From the NCBI GenBank assembly GCA_039000515.1, contig JBCFYV010011172.1:71993941-72057940 (forward strand): a DNA stretch of 64,000 bases. Reading direction: 5' to 3'. Position numbers and translations under genes: made by a program. Of this stretch, positions 10,970 to 21,407 are shown piece by piece. Each line of letters begins with the position of its first letter. Position 1 is the first letter of the stretch. The notes below the pieces were generated by a model. The model searched no databases and was not told where the DNA came from. It saw nothing but the letters and a program-made list of their open reading frames with translations. Source of the DNA: Timema cristinae. Lineage: Eukaryota > Arthropoda > Insecta > Phasmatodea > Timematidae.

Positions 10970-11621
10970 TTAAGGGGGGGGGGGGAGGGGGTATGGAACT
11001 ATAGTTAAGGTTAATATTTTTGTAATTTTATCTCAACATTTATTTGACCAAAATAAATAAAATAATGCTCCAGTAAAACATAGTTTAATTTTCTTCACAT
11101 TATGGGTGATCTGGCGTTCTAGGGGCAAGGTGTCAGACTTATGTGCTGGGCATCTGGGGTTCAATCATCGGTCCCGGCACAGATTTATCTGATTTGCCAA
11201 ACCCTTCCTTCACCTCTGACAAGATGTGTATTAATCACAACTTGTGAATGTGTGGAATGCCAGGCCTCCACCGTGGTTCGGATCCCACGTTAAACTGTAG
11301 GTCCTCCATGTCATCTCACAATCACATTAGCGTAAATGCGTACAGCCCGAACGGGTAGTAATATGTGGTGCTATCTTTACAATGTGGCCTCAACAGTTCT
11401 TGAATAGCAGTCAAAAGTTTCCTTGATTTCAATGACAAGTTTTCCTCTTCATTTAAAAAGTGTGTTAGATAATGCCACCATGCTCATGACAGATATTCAA
11501 GAATTGTTGAGGTTGCTATGTGTATAAAATTAAACTAAACGTATTTACCAAAGCACTATTTGATTAATTTTGTCCAAAAACTGCAAAAATAATGTCCTCA
11601 ACTCGCGTTTCCTTCCATCCA
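10970..11621. mobile_element. Foldback MITE family F, copy 2, with nested SINE A
   Basis: Begins TTAAGGGGGGG (G run 10974-10991) and ends CTCGCGTTTCCTTCCATCC. Internal TTTAATTTTCTTCACATTAT is paired with an inverted partner near 11527. The SINE A at 11106-11376 interrupts the left arm just after the TTCTTCACAT motif. Confidence 0.7.
11106..11376 (+). repeat. SINE type A, variant with extra ~15 bp (A2)
   Basis: Head TGATCTGGCGTTCTAGGGGC, box B GGTTCAATCATCGG, then GACAAGATGTGTATTAATCA inserted before CAACTTGTGAATG. The tail ends GGTGCTATC without a TAA run. The extra segment is shared with the copies at 60903 and 30376. Confidence 0.85.
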
Positions 11622-11675
11622 AGCAAAAGTCATGTTTAACATAAACCGTTTCCTTTCTAGCTGTATAGCTTCCGA

Positions 11676-12192
11676 CAAGGCCGCCCGCAGAAAAAAATGG
11701 CAGTGACTGCTTCTACCAAATTGATTATAGCGAATCGCCGATACCCATTTATAATTTTTATATCTAAGTGTGAGAATAGTGATATCTAAACATATTCTGG
11801 CTTTACCAAATTAAATGTAATATGTTGCCAGTAGAATTTTAAAAAATCCCCCGGATCTTCTCTCGGGGGGAACAAGCATGAGCTAAAAACTAGCTGAATT
11901 AAATGCATGCACATTCTTCTTCTAATGATTAATATTTAAAATACACGTTACAAACAAAATCATATTTTATTCTGACATAGGGGAAGGAGCCTGGTGTGGT
12001 GGGAGGTGTGTACGAGACAATCAGCTCTCACATTCATTGCATTGCATTACTTCAGGAACAAATATTTACCAACATATCTAACTCTCCCAAATAAACGATA
12101 ACTGAGTTAAATATTTCTTAGCTATGGGAAAAAATAAAAAAATCTTACCGACTGCATTTGCAGTCACTGGCAGTCCCCTGCTGGCGGCCCTG
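11676..12192. mobile_element. hAT-type non-autonomous transposon with perfect 8-bp TSD
   Basis: Left end CAAGGCCGCCCGCAG; reverse complement of the right end CAGGGCCGCCAGCAG. Both arms continue with GCAGTGACTGC or its relative. GCTTCCGA flanks the element at 11668-11675 and 12193-12200. No transposase frame. Eight-bp duplications also fit P elements, but the short CAGGG-type ends favour hAT. Confidence 0.85.
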
Positions 12193-12200
12193 GCTTCCGA

Positions 12201-12568
12201 ACCACCTGCTTATAATGTGTACTATACAAAGCGATAAGTTGTTCATTCAAACTCTAATCTGTATCCTCTTAGGATCTTGCTTCTAACATGCATTTGCATG
12301 CACCGTTTTTCTTCGTCTTACATCCTCTGAGGTCACACTTCAAGCGATCCTCTTATAAAGCATATACAGTTCTACTTCTCATAATTTATCCTTTATATTT
12401 ATGTTCATTGTAAGCGTACTTTGCATTTTTAAATACATAGTTTGCTGTCAACCTTTTAGTTTATCCTGCACACAATGACAGAAGGGCCTGTATTCATGTC
12501 CTTTACTAGTTCGGCTCCCAGCCAAATCTAGCTCTTTTCTGATTTTTTATTTATTAAATGAGATCAAC
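12201..12568. other. No gene recognised
   Basis: AT-rich sequence between two DNA transposons. No domain or repeat detected. Confidence 0.4.
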
Positions 12569-12870
12569 TTTTTAGTATATATTCTAAGTACCTTCAATTC
12601 TTAGGGCCGGTCTAGTGACTCTTGGATAAATATTAATCTGGTAGATAAATATTTATATCTGGTGGATAAGTTAAAAGTGCGTCTTATGACTACCAGATAA
12701 ACTGTATTTATCCATCACATTTTTAGTATATATTCTAAGTACCTTCAATTCTTAGGGCCGGTCTAGTGACTCTTGGATAAATATTAATCTGGTAGATAAA
12801 TATTTATATCTGGTGGATAAGTTAAAATTGCGTCTTATTACTGCCAGATAAACTGTATTTATCCATCACA
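12569..12870. repeat. Tandem duplication, two 151-bp copies
   Basis: 12569-12719 and 12720-12870 are nearly identical, with three differences seen in the stretch around GCGTCTTAT(G/T)ACT(A/G)CC. The unit begins in the flank of the H2 transposon (TTTTTAGTATATATTC) and includes the first ~115 bp of the element, so it was duplicated after insertion. Confidence 0.9.
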
Positions 12871-13533
12871 TTTTTATCGGGAGGTTTAAGTGTTTAAGTG
12901 TGATAACTTTTATTTGAAAGTTAACACGGTTGTTGCCACAGTGACGCGTTGTTTTTAATGAGGTTTCGCCTATCAGAATCTTTTTTAGGTTAAAATCTTG
13001 GTTCACGTGTTTATTAAGCACTCGCCCGGGATCTAATTATATAAAGTTAGAAGATTTAATTCAATTTTATTTAAACTGACAAGCTATTTGTAGAGTTATA
13101 ATTATTTAAGAACAAATTATCAAAACGTGAGTACAATAAATTAAATTTTGTAAACGTTGTATCCAACTATTGCCCACATTTTGGCAGACACAGAAATTAG
13201 TACTTGCAAGACAACTTAGCTTCTGCGCCCACGTGACGCCATCTGTTTACTCGCACTCGTTTAGCCGCCATTATTAAACAAATGTTGAGCGTTGTCACCA
13301 CCTGCTAGGTTGTAGCGCTATCAGAAGGGCTTATACGCATGCGCACACCAGTAAAAACAGTACCAACCCTACGTGTACTGAATAAAAATATATTTATCCT
13401 ACAGATAGCTTATCTGTTAGATAAATTCAGTTCTTAAGACGCTTAAAACATTAAAGTGGCTGATAACTTTCATCTGGTAGATGGCTTTAATCTCCCAATA
13501 GCAATATTTATCCGGTAGTCATAAGACCGGCCC
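12604..13533. mobile_element. PIF/Harbinger-like non-autonomous element (H2)
   Basis: Left end GGGCCGGTCTAGTGACTCTT; reverse complement of right end GGGCCGGTCTTATGACTACC. GGATAAATAT follows in both. TTA flanks the element at 12601-12603 and 13534-13536. Subterminal GGTAGATAAAT and TTATCTGTTAGATAAAT motifs repeat in both arms. A second left end (12755) comes from the tandem duplication. No transposase. Confidence 0.8.
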
Positions 13534-13687
13534 TTAGTCGATTTAGACATTATTCTTCTAGATTTTACTTATTGATTTTTTAAAAGCTAGTACGTTTAAC
13601 GCCAAAGCTACTTATTGCAAGGTATAAAAATCAGAAGGGGAACTTAGAGGAAATGCACCTGCATTACTGTGAATAGTTAATAATTGG

Positions 13688-13967
13688 TGTGACCTGGCGG
13701 TCTAGGGGTAACGTTTCGGACTTCTGTGCTGGGGTCCGGGGCTCAATCCTCGGTCCCGGCACAAATTTATTTATTACCAAACCTTTCCTTCACCTCTGAC
13801 AAGACATCTTGTGAATGTGGGGAATGCCAAGCCTCCACCGTGGTTCGGATTCCACGTTAAACTGTAGGTCCTCCATTTCATCTCACAATCACCCTACCAT
13901 TACACATTAGCGTAAGTGCGTACAACCCGAACGGGTAGTAAGATGCGGTACTAATAATAATAATAAT
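13688..13967 (+). repeat. SINE type A, full length
   Basis: Head GTGACCTGGCGGTCTAGGGG, box B region GGCTCAATCCTCGG (one base off the family pattern), CAAGACATCTTGTGAATGTG, common module and a short TAA run. No clear TSD. Confidence 0.9.
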
Positions 13968-13999
13968 CAATTGAAAAAAAACCTTGATAAATAATATTT

Positions 14000-14080
14000 G
14001 GAAAACCACCTCAAATACATCATGTCGAGATCCGAACTGGCAACCCAGTCTAACACTTTAGACTATGTGATCACTGATGC
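14000..14080 (-). repeat. SINE type D head fragment
   Basis: GAAAACCACCTC, then a reversed box B-like CGAGATCCGAACTGGCAACC and CAGTCTAACAC. Only head-side sequence is recognisable. Confidence 0.4.
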
Positions 14081-15094
14081 AGGGATATCTTCTTGATAAA
14101 TAGCAATAATTTTTTTAATGTTTACTTCATCTTTTATTTAACTCCTTGAAGTCACTTGGTTACTATAATTCAAGAGATGGACCTGTGTCATCACCAGTCG
14201 TTATTCCCAGACCTAGTGGTTGTATTGGAGCGTTGGTTAGGACATATTGCGTGACTTGCCTGTGAAAAAGAAAATTTCTTCTTTTAAAGTGTTCCTGCAT
14301 TGTTTTATGAAGTTTAATCCCTAAAGTCGTGAGAGGTTAAATGTTTCATGTGAACATGGGCATCATCTGGTTGGCGGACGGGAGTGTGTTTCTAATTTGT
14401 GAATGGGCCAAAGATGGGGCTGCAATATTTGTTGGGGTAGGTTGCGAAACACACATCTCTTTCCCATATGTCTCCGGACTTGCAGCTTCTGACCAGCAAA
14501 GAGAGGTCGCGACTCCTTCACCCGCAAGCAATAATCACGCCCCCTTTTTTAGTGCGCAAGAAAACACGTTTTTTTGTACGTTAGGGGCCAGAAAACATGT
14601 AAAGGCTGCATACCATTTTTAATCTTGGTGCTACAATCTTCGAAAGTTTGGAGTCCTCTAAGAGTCAGAAGGTCCCAGGTGCATTACTGTTAGAATACCG
14701 GCTGACTGGGTACTCAAAGTGTAGACTAGGTACACACTACACAGTCAGGAAACTAGGTGCTAAAGATTTTGTCTGAAAAAAAATTAATCTGAGGTACGAT
14801 ATGTTCGGAGTTCACTAAAAGCTACGATCCTTGGCATTAAAATATTATAATATAAAATAATATCGGTTTGAAGTGTAGATTTTAAATCATTGGTAAATCA
14901 TTTAATTTGAATATTTACTTATTTCTTTGAAATCTCTTTATGTTTGCTTGGAAGTACTTGGAAGTAAAACGTGAATAACTAAGATACATATATATTTTAA
15001 CGTGTTTTTTTTGTAGCTTTGTAAGATATCTCGTGTTATCTCCAATTACTTAGTGCAACATTCGCCAGTATAGACTAGGACAGAGGCATAAGAA
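14081..15094. other. No gene recognised
   Basis: A 93-codon plus-strand frame (14341-14622) and a 61-codon minus-strand frame overlap. Neither has a known domain and I treat both as chance. The rest is AT-rich. Confidence 0.4.
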
Positions 15095-15225
15095 TCCCCA
15101 TGTCTCTTTGGCTGGTGACAGTGAGGTTGTGGTTCAAATCCCAATCGGGTGCACTGAACTGCTTTTGAAAATAGTGTTTACTCACTTTCTCTTCACGCAA
15201 ATGCGGACACACTTCTGTTAACAAA
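15095..15225 (+). repeat. SINE type D fragment
   Basis: GGTGACAGTGAGGTTGTGGT, box B-like GGTTCAAATCCCAATCGG, the GTGCACTGAACTG body and TTCACGCAAATGCGGACACA. The 3' module is absent. Confidence 0.55.
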
Positions 15226-15649
15226 TGTACAGATCACCATTACATTTTAGGAGGATGTTGGGCTAAGTGGTAGGCTCTATTCTTGTATGACAAAAACACT
15301 GTTCAAAAGACGGCTGGTATGGGGGGAAGTGATGAAAATAATTACCACTTTTAAAAAAGTGAGTGAGCTTTGCTATACCTCGATTTTAGTTGGAAGAACA
15401 GTAGAGAAAATTCAAACATATTTCTTTGCGGCCAACATTGATAACATTTTACTTTATTATTTGTGTTATTTTATAGGTATTGGTGATATAATATATATCA
15501 AAAGTGACAGCTTCAGATAACATGACTTGATGTATGAATATATTAAAATTGTTTTAGTAACTTTAGTAACTAACTTTTACTGTTCTTTCTTCCAAAATCA
15601 TACTATAGTACTAAAAAGTATTAAATAAAACAAGCACAACATGTGATCA
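15226..15649. other. No gene recognised
   Basis: A 77-codon open frame (15287-15520) has no recognisable domain. Nothing else stands out. Confidence 0.35.
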
Positions 15650-16041
15650 TTAAGGTGGGATGGAATGAGATGCGAGAAAAACCCACTGTTTTTGCAGTGT
15701 CTATGGCAAAACACTTTTTTGGCCAAAATAAATCAAATATTTCTCTAGTACAAACATATAATTTAATTTTCTTCACATGATGGAATCATAGTTTCTTGAA
15801 TATCTGTCAAGGTTGTTCTTAAATTTAATGATAACTTTTTCTTTTCATTTAAAAAGTTTTTCATCTAATATCTCTATGCCTATGATGGATATTCAGGAAC
15901 TGTTGATATCAGCATGTGAAGAAAATTAAACTCTCTGTTTGTACTGGAGCAATATTTTATTTATTTTAGCAAAATAATAATAAAGTTTCACCATAAAAAT
16001 TACATTAACACTTGCCTTTTATCGCGTTATCTTCCATCCCA
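15650..16041. mobile_element. Foldback MITE family F, copy 3
   Basis: Begins TTAAGGTGGGATGGAATGAG and ends TTATCTTCCATCCC. Left TTTAATTTTCTTCACATGAT and right CATGTGAAGAAAATTAAACT are inverse copies, as are TTGAATATCTGTCAAGG and TGATGGATATTCAGGAACTG. The right end lacks the expected TTAA. Confidence 0.8.
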
Positions 16042-16321
16042 AAAAGATAAAAAGTAGTAAACAAGCGTAATTTTGGGAAAATAACTAAAAGTGTCTTAAT
16101 GAGGCTTCACCCAACTCCCATCCCCACCCTTTTCCCCTCACACGCGCAAACACGCACCGCCCGGGGATTAGAAGCATTAACAAGAATTTTTTCCTAGTAG
16201 GCCCTACTTCTCCAAAAATTGAACTTATTTATTACTTTTTTATATCTTTTAATAGTCAAAACAACGGTTTTTGTTTCATGCTTTTTAGTATTTGGATATC
16301 AAATTATTTCAGACCCGGCCG

Positions 16322-18119
16322 CTCGGTGACTATGTGTACACCAGTTTCTCTCCTGACCACTCGTGACAATGTGTACACCAGTTTCTCTCATCTGACCGCT
16401 CGGTGACTATTGTACACCAGTTTCTCTCATCTGACCACTCGGTGACAATGTGTACACCAGTTTCTCTCCTGACCACTCGGTGACAATGTGTACACCAGTT
16501 TCTCTCATCTGACCACTCGTGACAATGTGTACACCAGTTTCTCTCATCTGACCGCTCGGTGACTATGTGTACACCAGTTTCTCTCATCTGACCACTCGGT
16601 GACAATGTGTACACCAGTTTCTCTCCTGACCACTCGGTGACAATGTGTACACCAGTTTCTTCATCTGACACTCGGTACAATGTGTACACCAGTTTCTCTC
16701 ATCTGACCACTCGGTGACAATGTGTACACCAGTTTCTCCCTGACCACTCGGTGACAATGTGTACACCAGTTTCTCTCATCTGACCACTCGGTGACAATGT
16801 GTACACCAGTTTCTCTCATCTGACCACTCGGTGACAATGTGTACACCAGTTTCTCTCTGACCACTCGGTGACAATGTGTACACCAGTTTCTCTCATCTGA
16901 CCACTCGGTGACAATGTGTACACCAGTTTCTCTCATCTGACCGCTCGGTGACTATGTGTACACCAGTTTCTCTCATCTGACCACTCGGTGACAATGTGTA
17001 CACCAGTTTCTCTCCTGACCACTCGGTGACAATGTGTACACCAGTTTCTCTCTCCTGACCACTCGTGACAATGTGTACACCAGTTTCTCTCATCTGACCG
17101 CTCGTGACTATGTGTACACCAGTTTCTCTCATCTGACCACTCGGTGACATGTGTACACCAGTTTCTCTCATCTGACCACTCGGTGACAATGTGTACACCA
17201 GTTTCTCTCATCTGACCACTCGGTGACAATGTGTACACCAGTTTCTCTCTCATCTGACCACTCGGTGACAATGTGTACACCAGTTTCTCTCCTGACCACT
17301 CGGTGACAATGTGTACACCAGTTTCTCTCTCCTGACCACTCGATGACTATGTGTTCACCAGTTTCTTTCCCTTGACCACTCGGTGACAATGTGTACACCA
17401 GTTTCTCTCCTGACCACTCGGTGACAATGTGTACACCAGTTTCTCTCTCCTGACCACTCGATGACTATGTGTTCACCAGTTTCTTTCCCTTGACCACTCG
17501 ATGACTATGTGTACACCAGTTTCTCTCTCCTGACCACTGGATAACTATGTGTACACCATATTCTCTCTCCTGACCACTGGATGACAATGTGTACACCAGT
17601 TTCTCTCCTGACCACTCGTGACAATGTGTACACCAGTTTCTCTCTCCTGACCACTCGATGACTATGTGTTCACCAGTTTCTTTCCCTTGACCACTCGGTG
17701 ACAATGTGTACACCAGTTTCTCTCCTGACCACTCGTGACAATGTGTACACCAGTTTCTCTCTCCTGACCACTCGATGACTATGTGTTCACCAGTTTCTTC
17801 CCTGACCACTCGATGACTATGTGTACACCAGTTTCTCTCTCTGACCACTGGATGACTATGTGTACACCATATTCTCTCTCCTGACCACTGATGACATGTG
17901 TACACCAGTTTCTCTCCTGACCACTCGGTGACAATGTGTACACCAGTTCTCTCTCCTGACCACTCGATGACTATGTGTTCACCAGTTTCTTTCCCTTGAC
18001 CACTCGATGACTATGTGTACACCATTTCTCTCTCTGACCACTGATGACTATGTGTACACCATATCTCTCTCCTGACCACTGATGACAATGTGTACACCAT
18101 TTCTCTCTCCTGTCCACTC
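16322..18119. repeat. Minisatellite, roughly 45 units of 38-41 bp
   Basis: The unit contains GGTGACAATGTGTACACCAG and then TTTCTCTC(AT)CTGACCACTC. Two main variants of 38 and 40 bp alternate. From about 17264 a third variant appears (CGATGACTATGTGTTCACCA, then GTTTCTTTCCCTTGACC), forming a three-unit block of about 119 bp. Every unit carries the 8-bp palindrome GTGTACAC. Many units differ by one-base deletions in short homopolymers. Open frames on the minus strand change frame from unit to unit and are not credible genes. Confidence 0.95.
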
Positions 18120-18464
18120 AGCGTATGTGCGTGTTAACGTCGATGTGTGGGTTTTAACGGGTGCGAGCCAATCCCACCTGTCCTCCGTTACTGACCGAAC
18201 AATGTACTACACACTGTTGTGTGACTGAACCACTGTGATGTATTGCATTTGATTGCTTACTCTTTGTTCTCGCAGTTACGCGCACACGTTTGACTAGGGC
18301 CTATTTTATTATTATTATAGCCTATATTCGGAGGTAAACCAATTCTATAGTTGAGCGGAACAAACTTTTTTTTCGTATATTGGGAGATTGGTTGACTCCC
18401 GAGATTAGACAATAATTACGGCCCTTAATCTGATTTTCGAAAGGGAAAAAACTTATTGTTCATT
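18120..18464. other. Unique flank of the minisatellite
   Basis: Moderately GC-rich for the window, with ACCGAACAATG and GACTGAACCACTGTG segments loosely like the minisatellite unit. No gene. Confidence 0.35.
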
Positions 18465-18610
18465 GATGGTTGCGTGGTCTAAGCCAAGTCATCCTTATAA
18501 TATACTGGATTGCTGGTGAAGGAGAGGTTGAGGGTCGAATCTTGGCCAGGGGCAGGCACTATGTGTATACCCGTTTCTCTCCCTTGACCACTCGTGATAG
18601 ATATCACATG
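18465..18610 (+). repeat. SINE head joined to a minisatellite-like unit
   Basis: TGGTTGCGTGGTCTAAGCC, box B-like GGGTCGAATCTTGGCCAGG, then GCACTATGTGTATACCCGTT and TCTCTCCCTTGACCACTCG. The second part matches the minisatellite unit of 16.3-18.1 kb. It may be a stray unit or the sequence from which the array grew. Confidence 0.6.
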
Positions 18611-18724
18611 GTTTATTCCACGTGCCTACAAATGTGGGTATGTAACAGTAGGTCTAGTTACATTTGTAGGGCTGCATAACTGATAGCGAATAATACATAA
18701 AGAATAGTGCGCCAGAAGTTGTTT

Positions 18725-18970
18725 TTAGCACCGCGGCTTACTACCCGTTTGGTTTATTCGCTTATGTATTAATTACGCTAATAGTTTTTAGGGATTAGGA
18801 GGAAAGGAAGTGTACCCGCATTTGCATGAAGGGAGAATAGAAAACTATTTTGAAAGAAGAAAAAAGTCCACCTGTCCGAGAATCGACCCTCAATCTTCTC
18901 GTCATTGGTAATCTAATCAAGTGCGAGAGTAGTGCGTTAGAACACATGAACACCGAAGTGGGTTCGCTAA
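18725..18970 (-). repeat. SINE type C, diverged
   Basis: Reads AGCACCGCGGCTTACTACCC (reversed tail), the body GTGTACCCGCATTTGCATGA, and a reversed head ending near ACCGAAGTGGG. No TSD seen. Confidence 0.75.
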
Positions 18971-19149
18971 AAGTTGGAATACGTTACTTTCACTGATAGC
19001 GTTTATAATCAATACCTACATAATTGCAATGTATAAAGTTGATTTAACCTTTCTTACGCGTTATGCATGGAATGTGATATACATAGTCATTGGACTTGAC
19101 GTATAAGTTAATGAGAATTCGAGGAGAGGATATAGCCAATTATTGTTTT

Positions 19150-19325
19150 GTTTTATCACCTGTTCAGGTTACACACACATATGATAATTACTCTAATGGG
19201 GTAGTAATGAGGAAGAAAGCATTTTAGAAGTAATTTACTCGTATTTGTATGGAAGGAGAGAGGGAAACCACTCAGGAAAAACAACCTGCAGTAGACCCGA
19301 CCGGTATTTGAACCCCGATTGCTTT
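19150..19325 (-). repeat. SINE type D, degenerate
   Basis: Reversed body GTATTTGTATGGAAGGAGAG and GGAAACCACTCAGGAAAAAC, then a reversed box B-like GGTATTTGAACCCCGATTGC. Confidence 0.55.
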
Positions 19326-19479
19326 GAACTTGAACTTTAAAATGCCTTATGGGATCCATACTTGTTTCTTATTCCCGAATTTTCTTTGTTTTAGCGTTAT
19401 TGACAATGAATGTCTAGATGTTTTTATTTTATTTTTTGAATGATTTAACATGCAACTTAGTTTTTTTTAAGCACCGCGT

Positions 19480-19731
19480 CAATCCACTTTGGTGGCCGGT
19501 TGGTCTAACGCGCGCTACTCTCGAATTGGACTATACTACTGATGACGGGGAGATCGTGGTTCGAATCTAGGTCGTGTGTACAGATGGGGGTTTTCCAATA
19601 TGGTTTTTCAGTCTTCCTCTACGCAAATGCGAATACACTTCTTTTAAATATAGCCTTCCTAATCCCTAAAACCATTAGCATAGTTAGTAAATAAGCGTAT
19701 AGCCCGTACGGGTAGTAAGATGTGGTTCTAA
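19480..19731 (+). repeat. SINE type C
   Basis: Head CCACTTTGGTGGCCGGTTGG, box B GGTTCGAATCTAGG, body TTCCTCTACGCAAATGCGAA and tail ATAGCCCGTACGGGTAGTAA. Just upstream, AAGCACCGCGTC looks like a stub of a reversed tail. Confidence 0.8.
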
Positions 19732-19888
19732 GAAAAGAAAATAGTTCGTAATTCCATATCTTTATTGTACTTAACGTACCTATTGTCCTCAAAATATTTC
19801 AATCTTAACGTTAAACACACTCCTTAGCCTTAGTTACGTGATTTCGTGTCAACTAATGGTTATGGTTTCTTCTTGTTTAATCAAACAA

Positions 19889-20051
19889 GACCTCTTGTGA
19901 ATGTGGGGAATGCCTGGCCGCCACCATGGTTCAGATTCCACGTTAAACTGTAGGTCCTTCATTTCATCTCACAATCACCCTACCATTACACATTAGCGTA
20001 CGTGCGTATAACCCGAACGGGTAGTAAGACGCGGTGCTAATAATAATAATA
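19889..20051 (+). repeat. SINE type A, 5'-truncated, perfect 13-bp TSD
   Basis: Starts GACCTCTTGTGAATGTGGGG and ends in a short TAA run. TTTAATCAAACAA flanks it at 19876-19888 and 20052-20064. Confidence 0.92.
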
Positions 20052-20601
20052 TTTAATCAAACAATTTCAGCAAATTCTTTAACTATAATCAAGCGTTTCT
20101 TATTATTTATTTGGTGTGTTCATTTAATTATATACCTCTGATTGGTTTTTCGCAACCATCCATAGCGAAGGTTCTTGGAAAGTTAAAATTGTTCAAACTT
20201 GTAAAGGACTAAGGCCCATTCTATACGGACGTTGAAAGCGCGGCAGTTTTGACGCCGCGTAAATTTCAGATGAATAAGTCAATGTGCACCACATGGTTCA
20301 ATCTAAACGAGCGTTTTGAAGTGCTTGGTGTGTCGGAGCTACCCGGGGTCTGGCGCCTTGAACGCAACTGGATGCTATAACGACGCTGACGTTCGTTGGC
20401 AGCGCTGGTAAAACTACACAGAGCGTTTTCACGGCAGTTGCGATAAAACACTTCACTCGCATTGTGTTTGTTCAGTGACAGCCAATACTTTTATTCATAA
20501 CCGTATCTTGTCTCTTTTGTAAAAAAAAACAACCTCAAAAGCTCATCAAATGACGTTACAAATATTCTATAGTATTGAAAAAGTATCTGAATACATTATA
20601 T

Positions 20602-21354
20602 CAGGGGTCTCCAACCCTATGCCCGTGGGCGCCATGGCGCCCACCGAGCCTTTTGCGTCTGCCCGCCACATTTTGACCTTAGCTGAAAAGTTCTTGACTA
20701 ATAATTTTAATCTGTCTCTTTTCCCACAAAAATCTAGTTTGTGCTTATCTTTAGGTATGCTGTTCTCAAGAAGTTGGTGATTGAAAGACACCCCCCCCCC
20801 CCTCTTTCCAATCCCTCCCTTTGCCGGCTCACTTTCAAAGTGTACTTTATTACTCAGAACTATCATTATACTCACTAACACCATGCTAATACTTCCTATT
20901 TCTTTTGTAAATATCTTGACATGGGTCTACCCAGCTTTGTCAACTGAATCAACACATAATAAACGTATATTTAAAAAATGTACCTAAGCACCAAAATTGT
21001 GGTGGGCAGTTATATATTTCCTTGTGTATTTATTTTGGTCTTGTTAAAATCATAAATAAAGAGTTTTTTTAAAATTATTGACATTGACTTTTGGTTTGGT
21101 GAAATTTTTTTCAATTGCTTAAAATGGTTTTGGACTAATTTTGCGTGTGTACAATTTGCATTATTTTATATGCAAATTAAAAAATATATATTTTAAACTC
21201 ACCATTTTTTTAAATAATATGTATTTTTGTATGTTTGTTATTTGCCTTATAAATTATGTTCGGATATAAATTTAGTGGAAAAATTAATTGGTGCCCTCCA
21301 CACTATCATTAGTTTTGAATGTGCTCTAAGGTACAGAAAGGTTGAGGACCGCTG
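20602..21354. mobile_element. hAT-type non-autonomous transposon, perfect 8-bp TSD
   Basis: Left end CAGGGGTCTCCAACC; reverse complement of right end CAGCGGTCCTCAACC. CATTATAT flanks it at 20594-20601 and 21355-21362. A perfect 20-bp palindrome (20625-20644, core GCGCCATGGCGC) lies near the left end. Two overlapping open frames on opposite strands (76-105 codons) show no transposase motif. Confidence 0.92.
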
Positions 21355-21407
21355 CATTATATGATTTTCAAACATTACAAGAAACTGTCCTGTTTTTTTT
21401 TTTTATT

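Noticed and set aside
11848..11872. CCCCCG...CGGGGG hairpin as a terminator
   Set aside because: A six-base stem inside a hAT element of a eukaryotic genome; no reason to call it a terminator.
14341..14622. 93-codon plus-strand frame
   Set aside because: No domain, overlaps an opposite-strand frame, and has no splice or codon evidence.
16330..17905. Minus-strand open frames with repeated GVHIVTEWSDERNWCTH-like peptides
   Set aside because: They are translations of the minisatellite. Unit lengths of 38-41 bp move the frame from unit to unit, and the frames overlap one another.
16322..18119. CRISPR array
   Set aside because: Units are contiguous with no unique spacers; it is a eukaryotic-type minisatellite.
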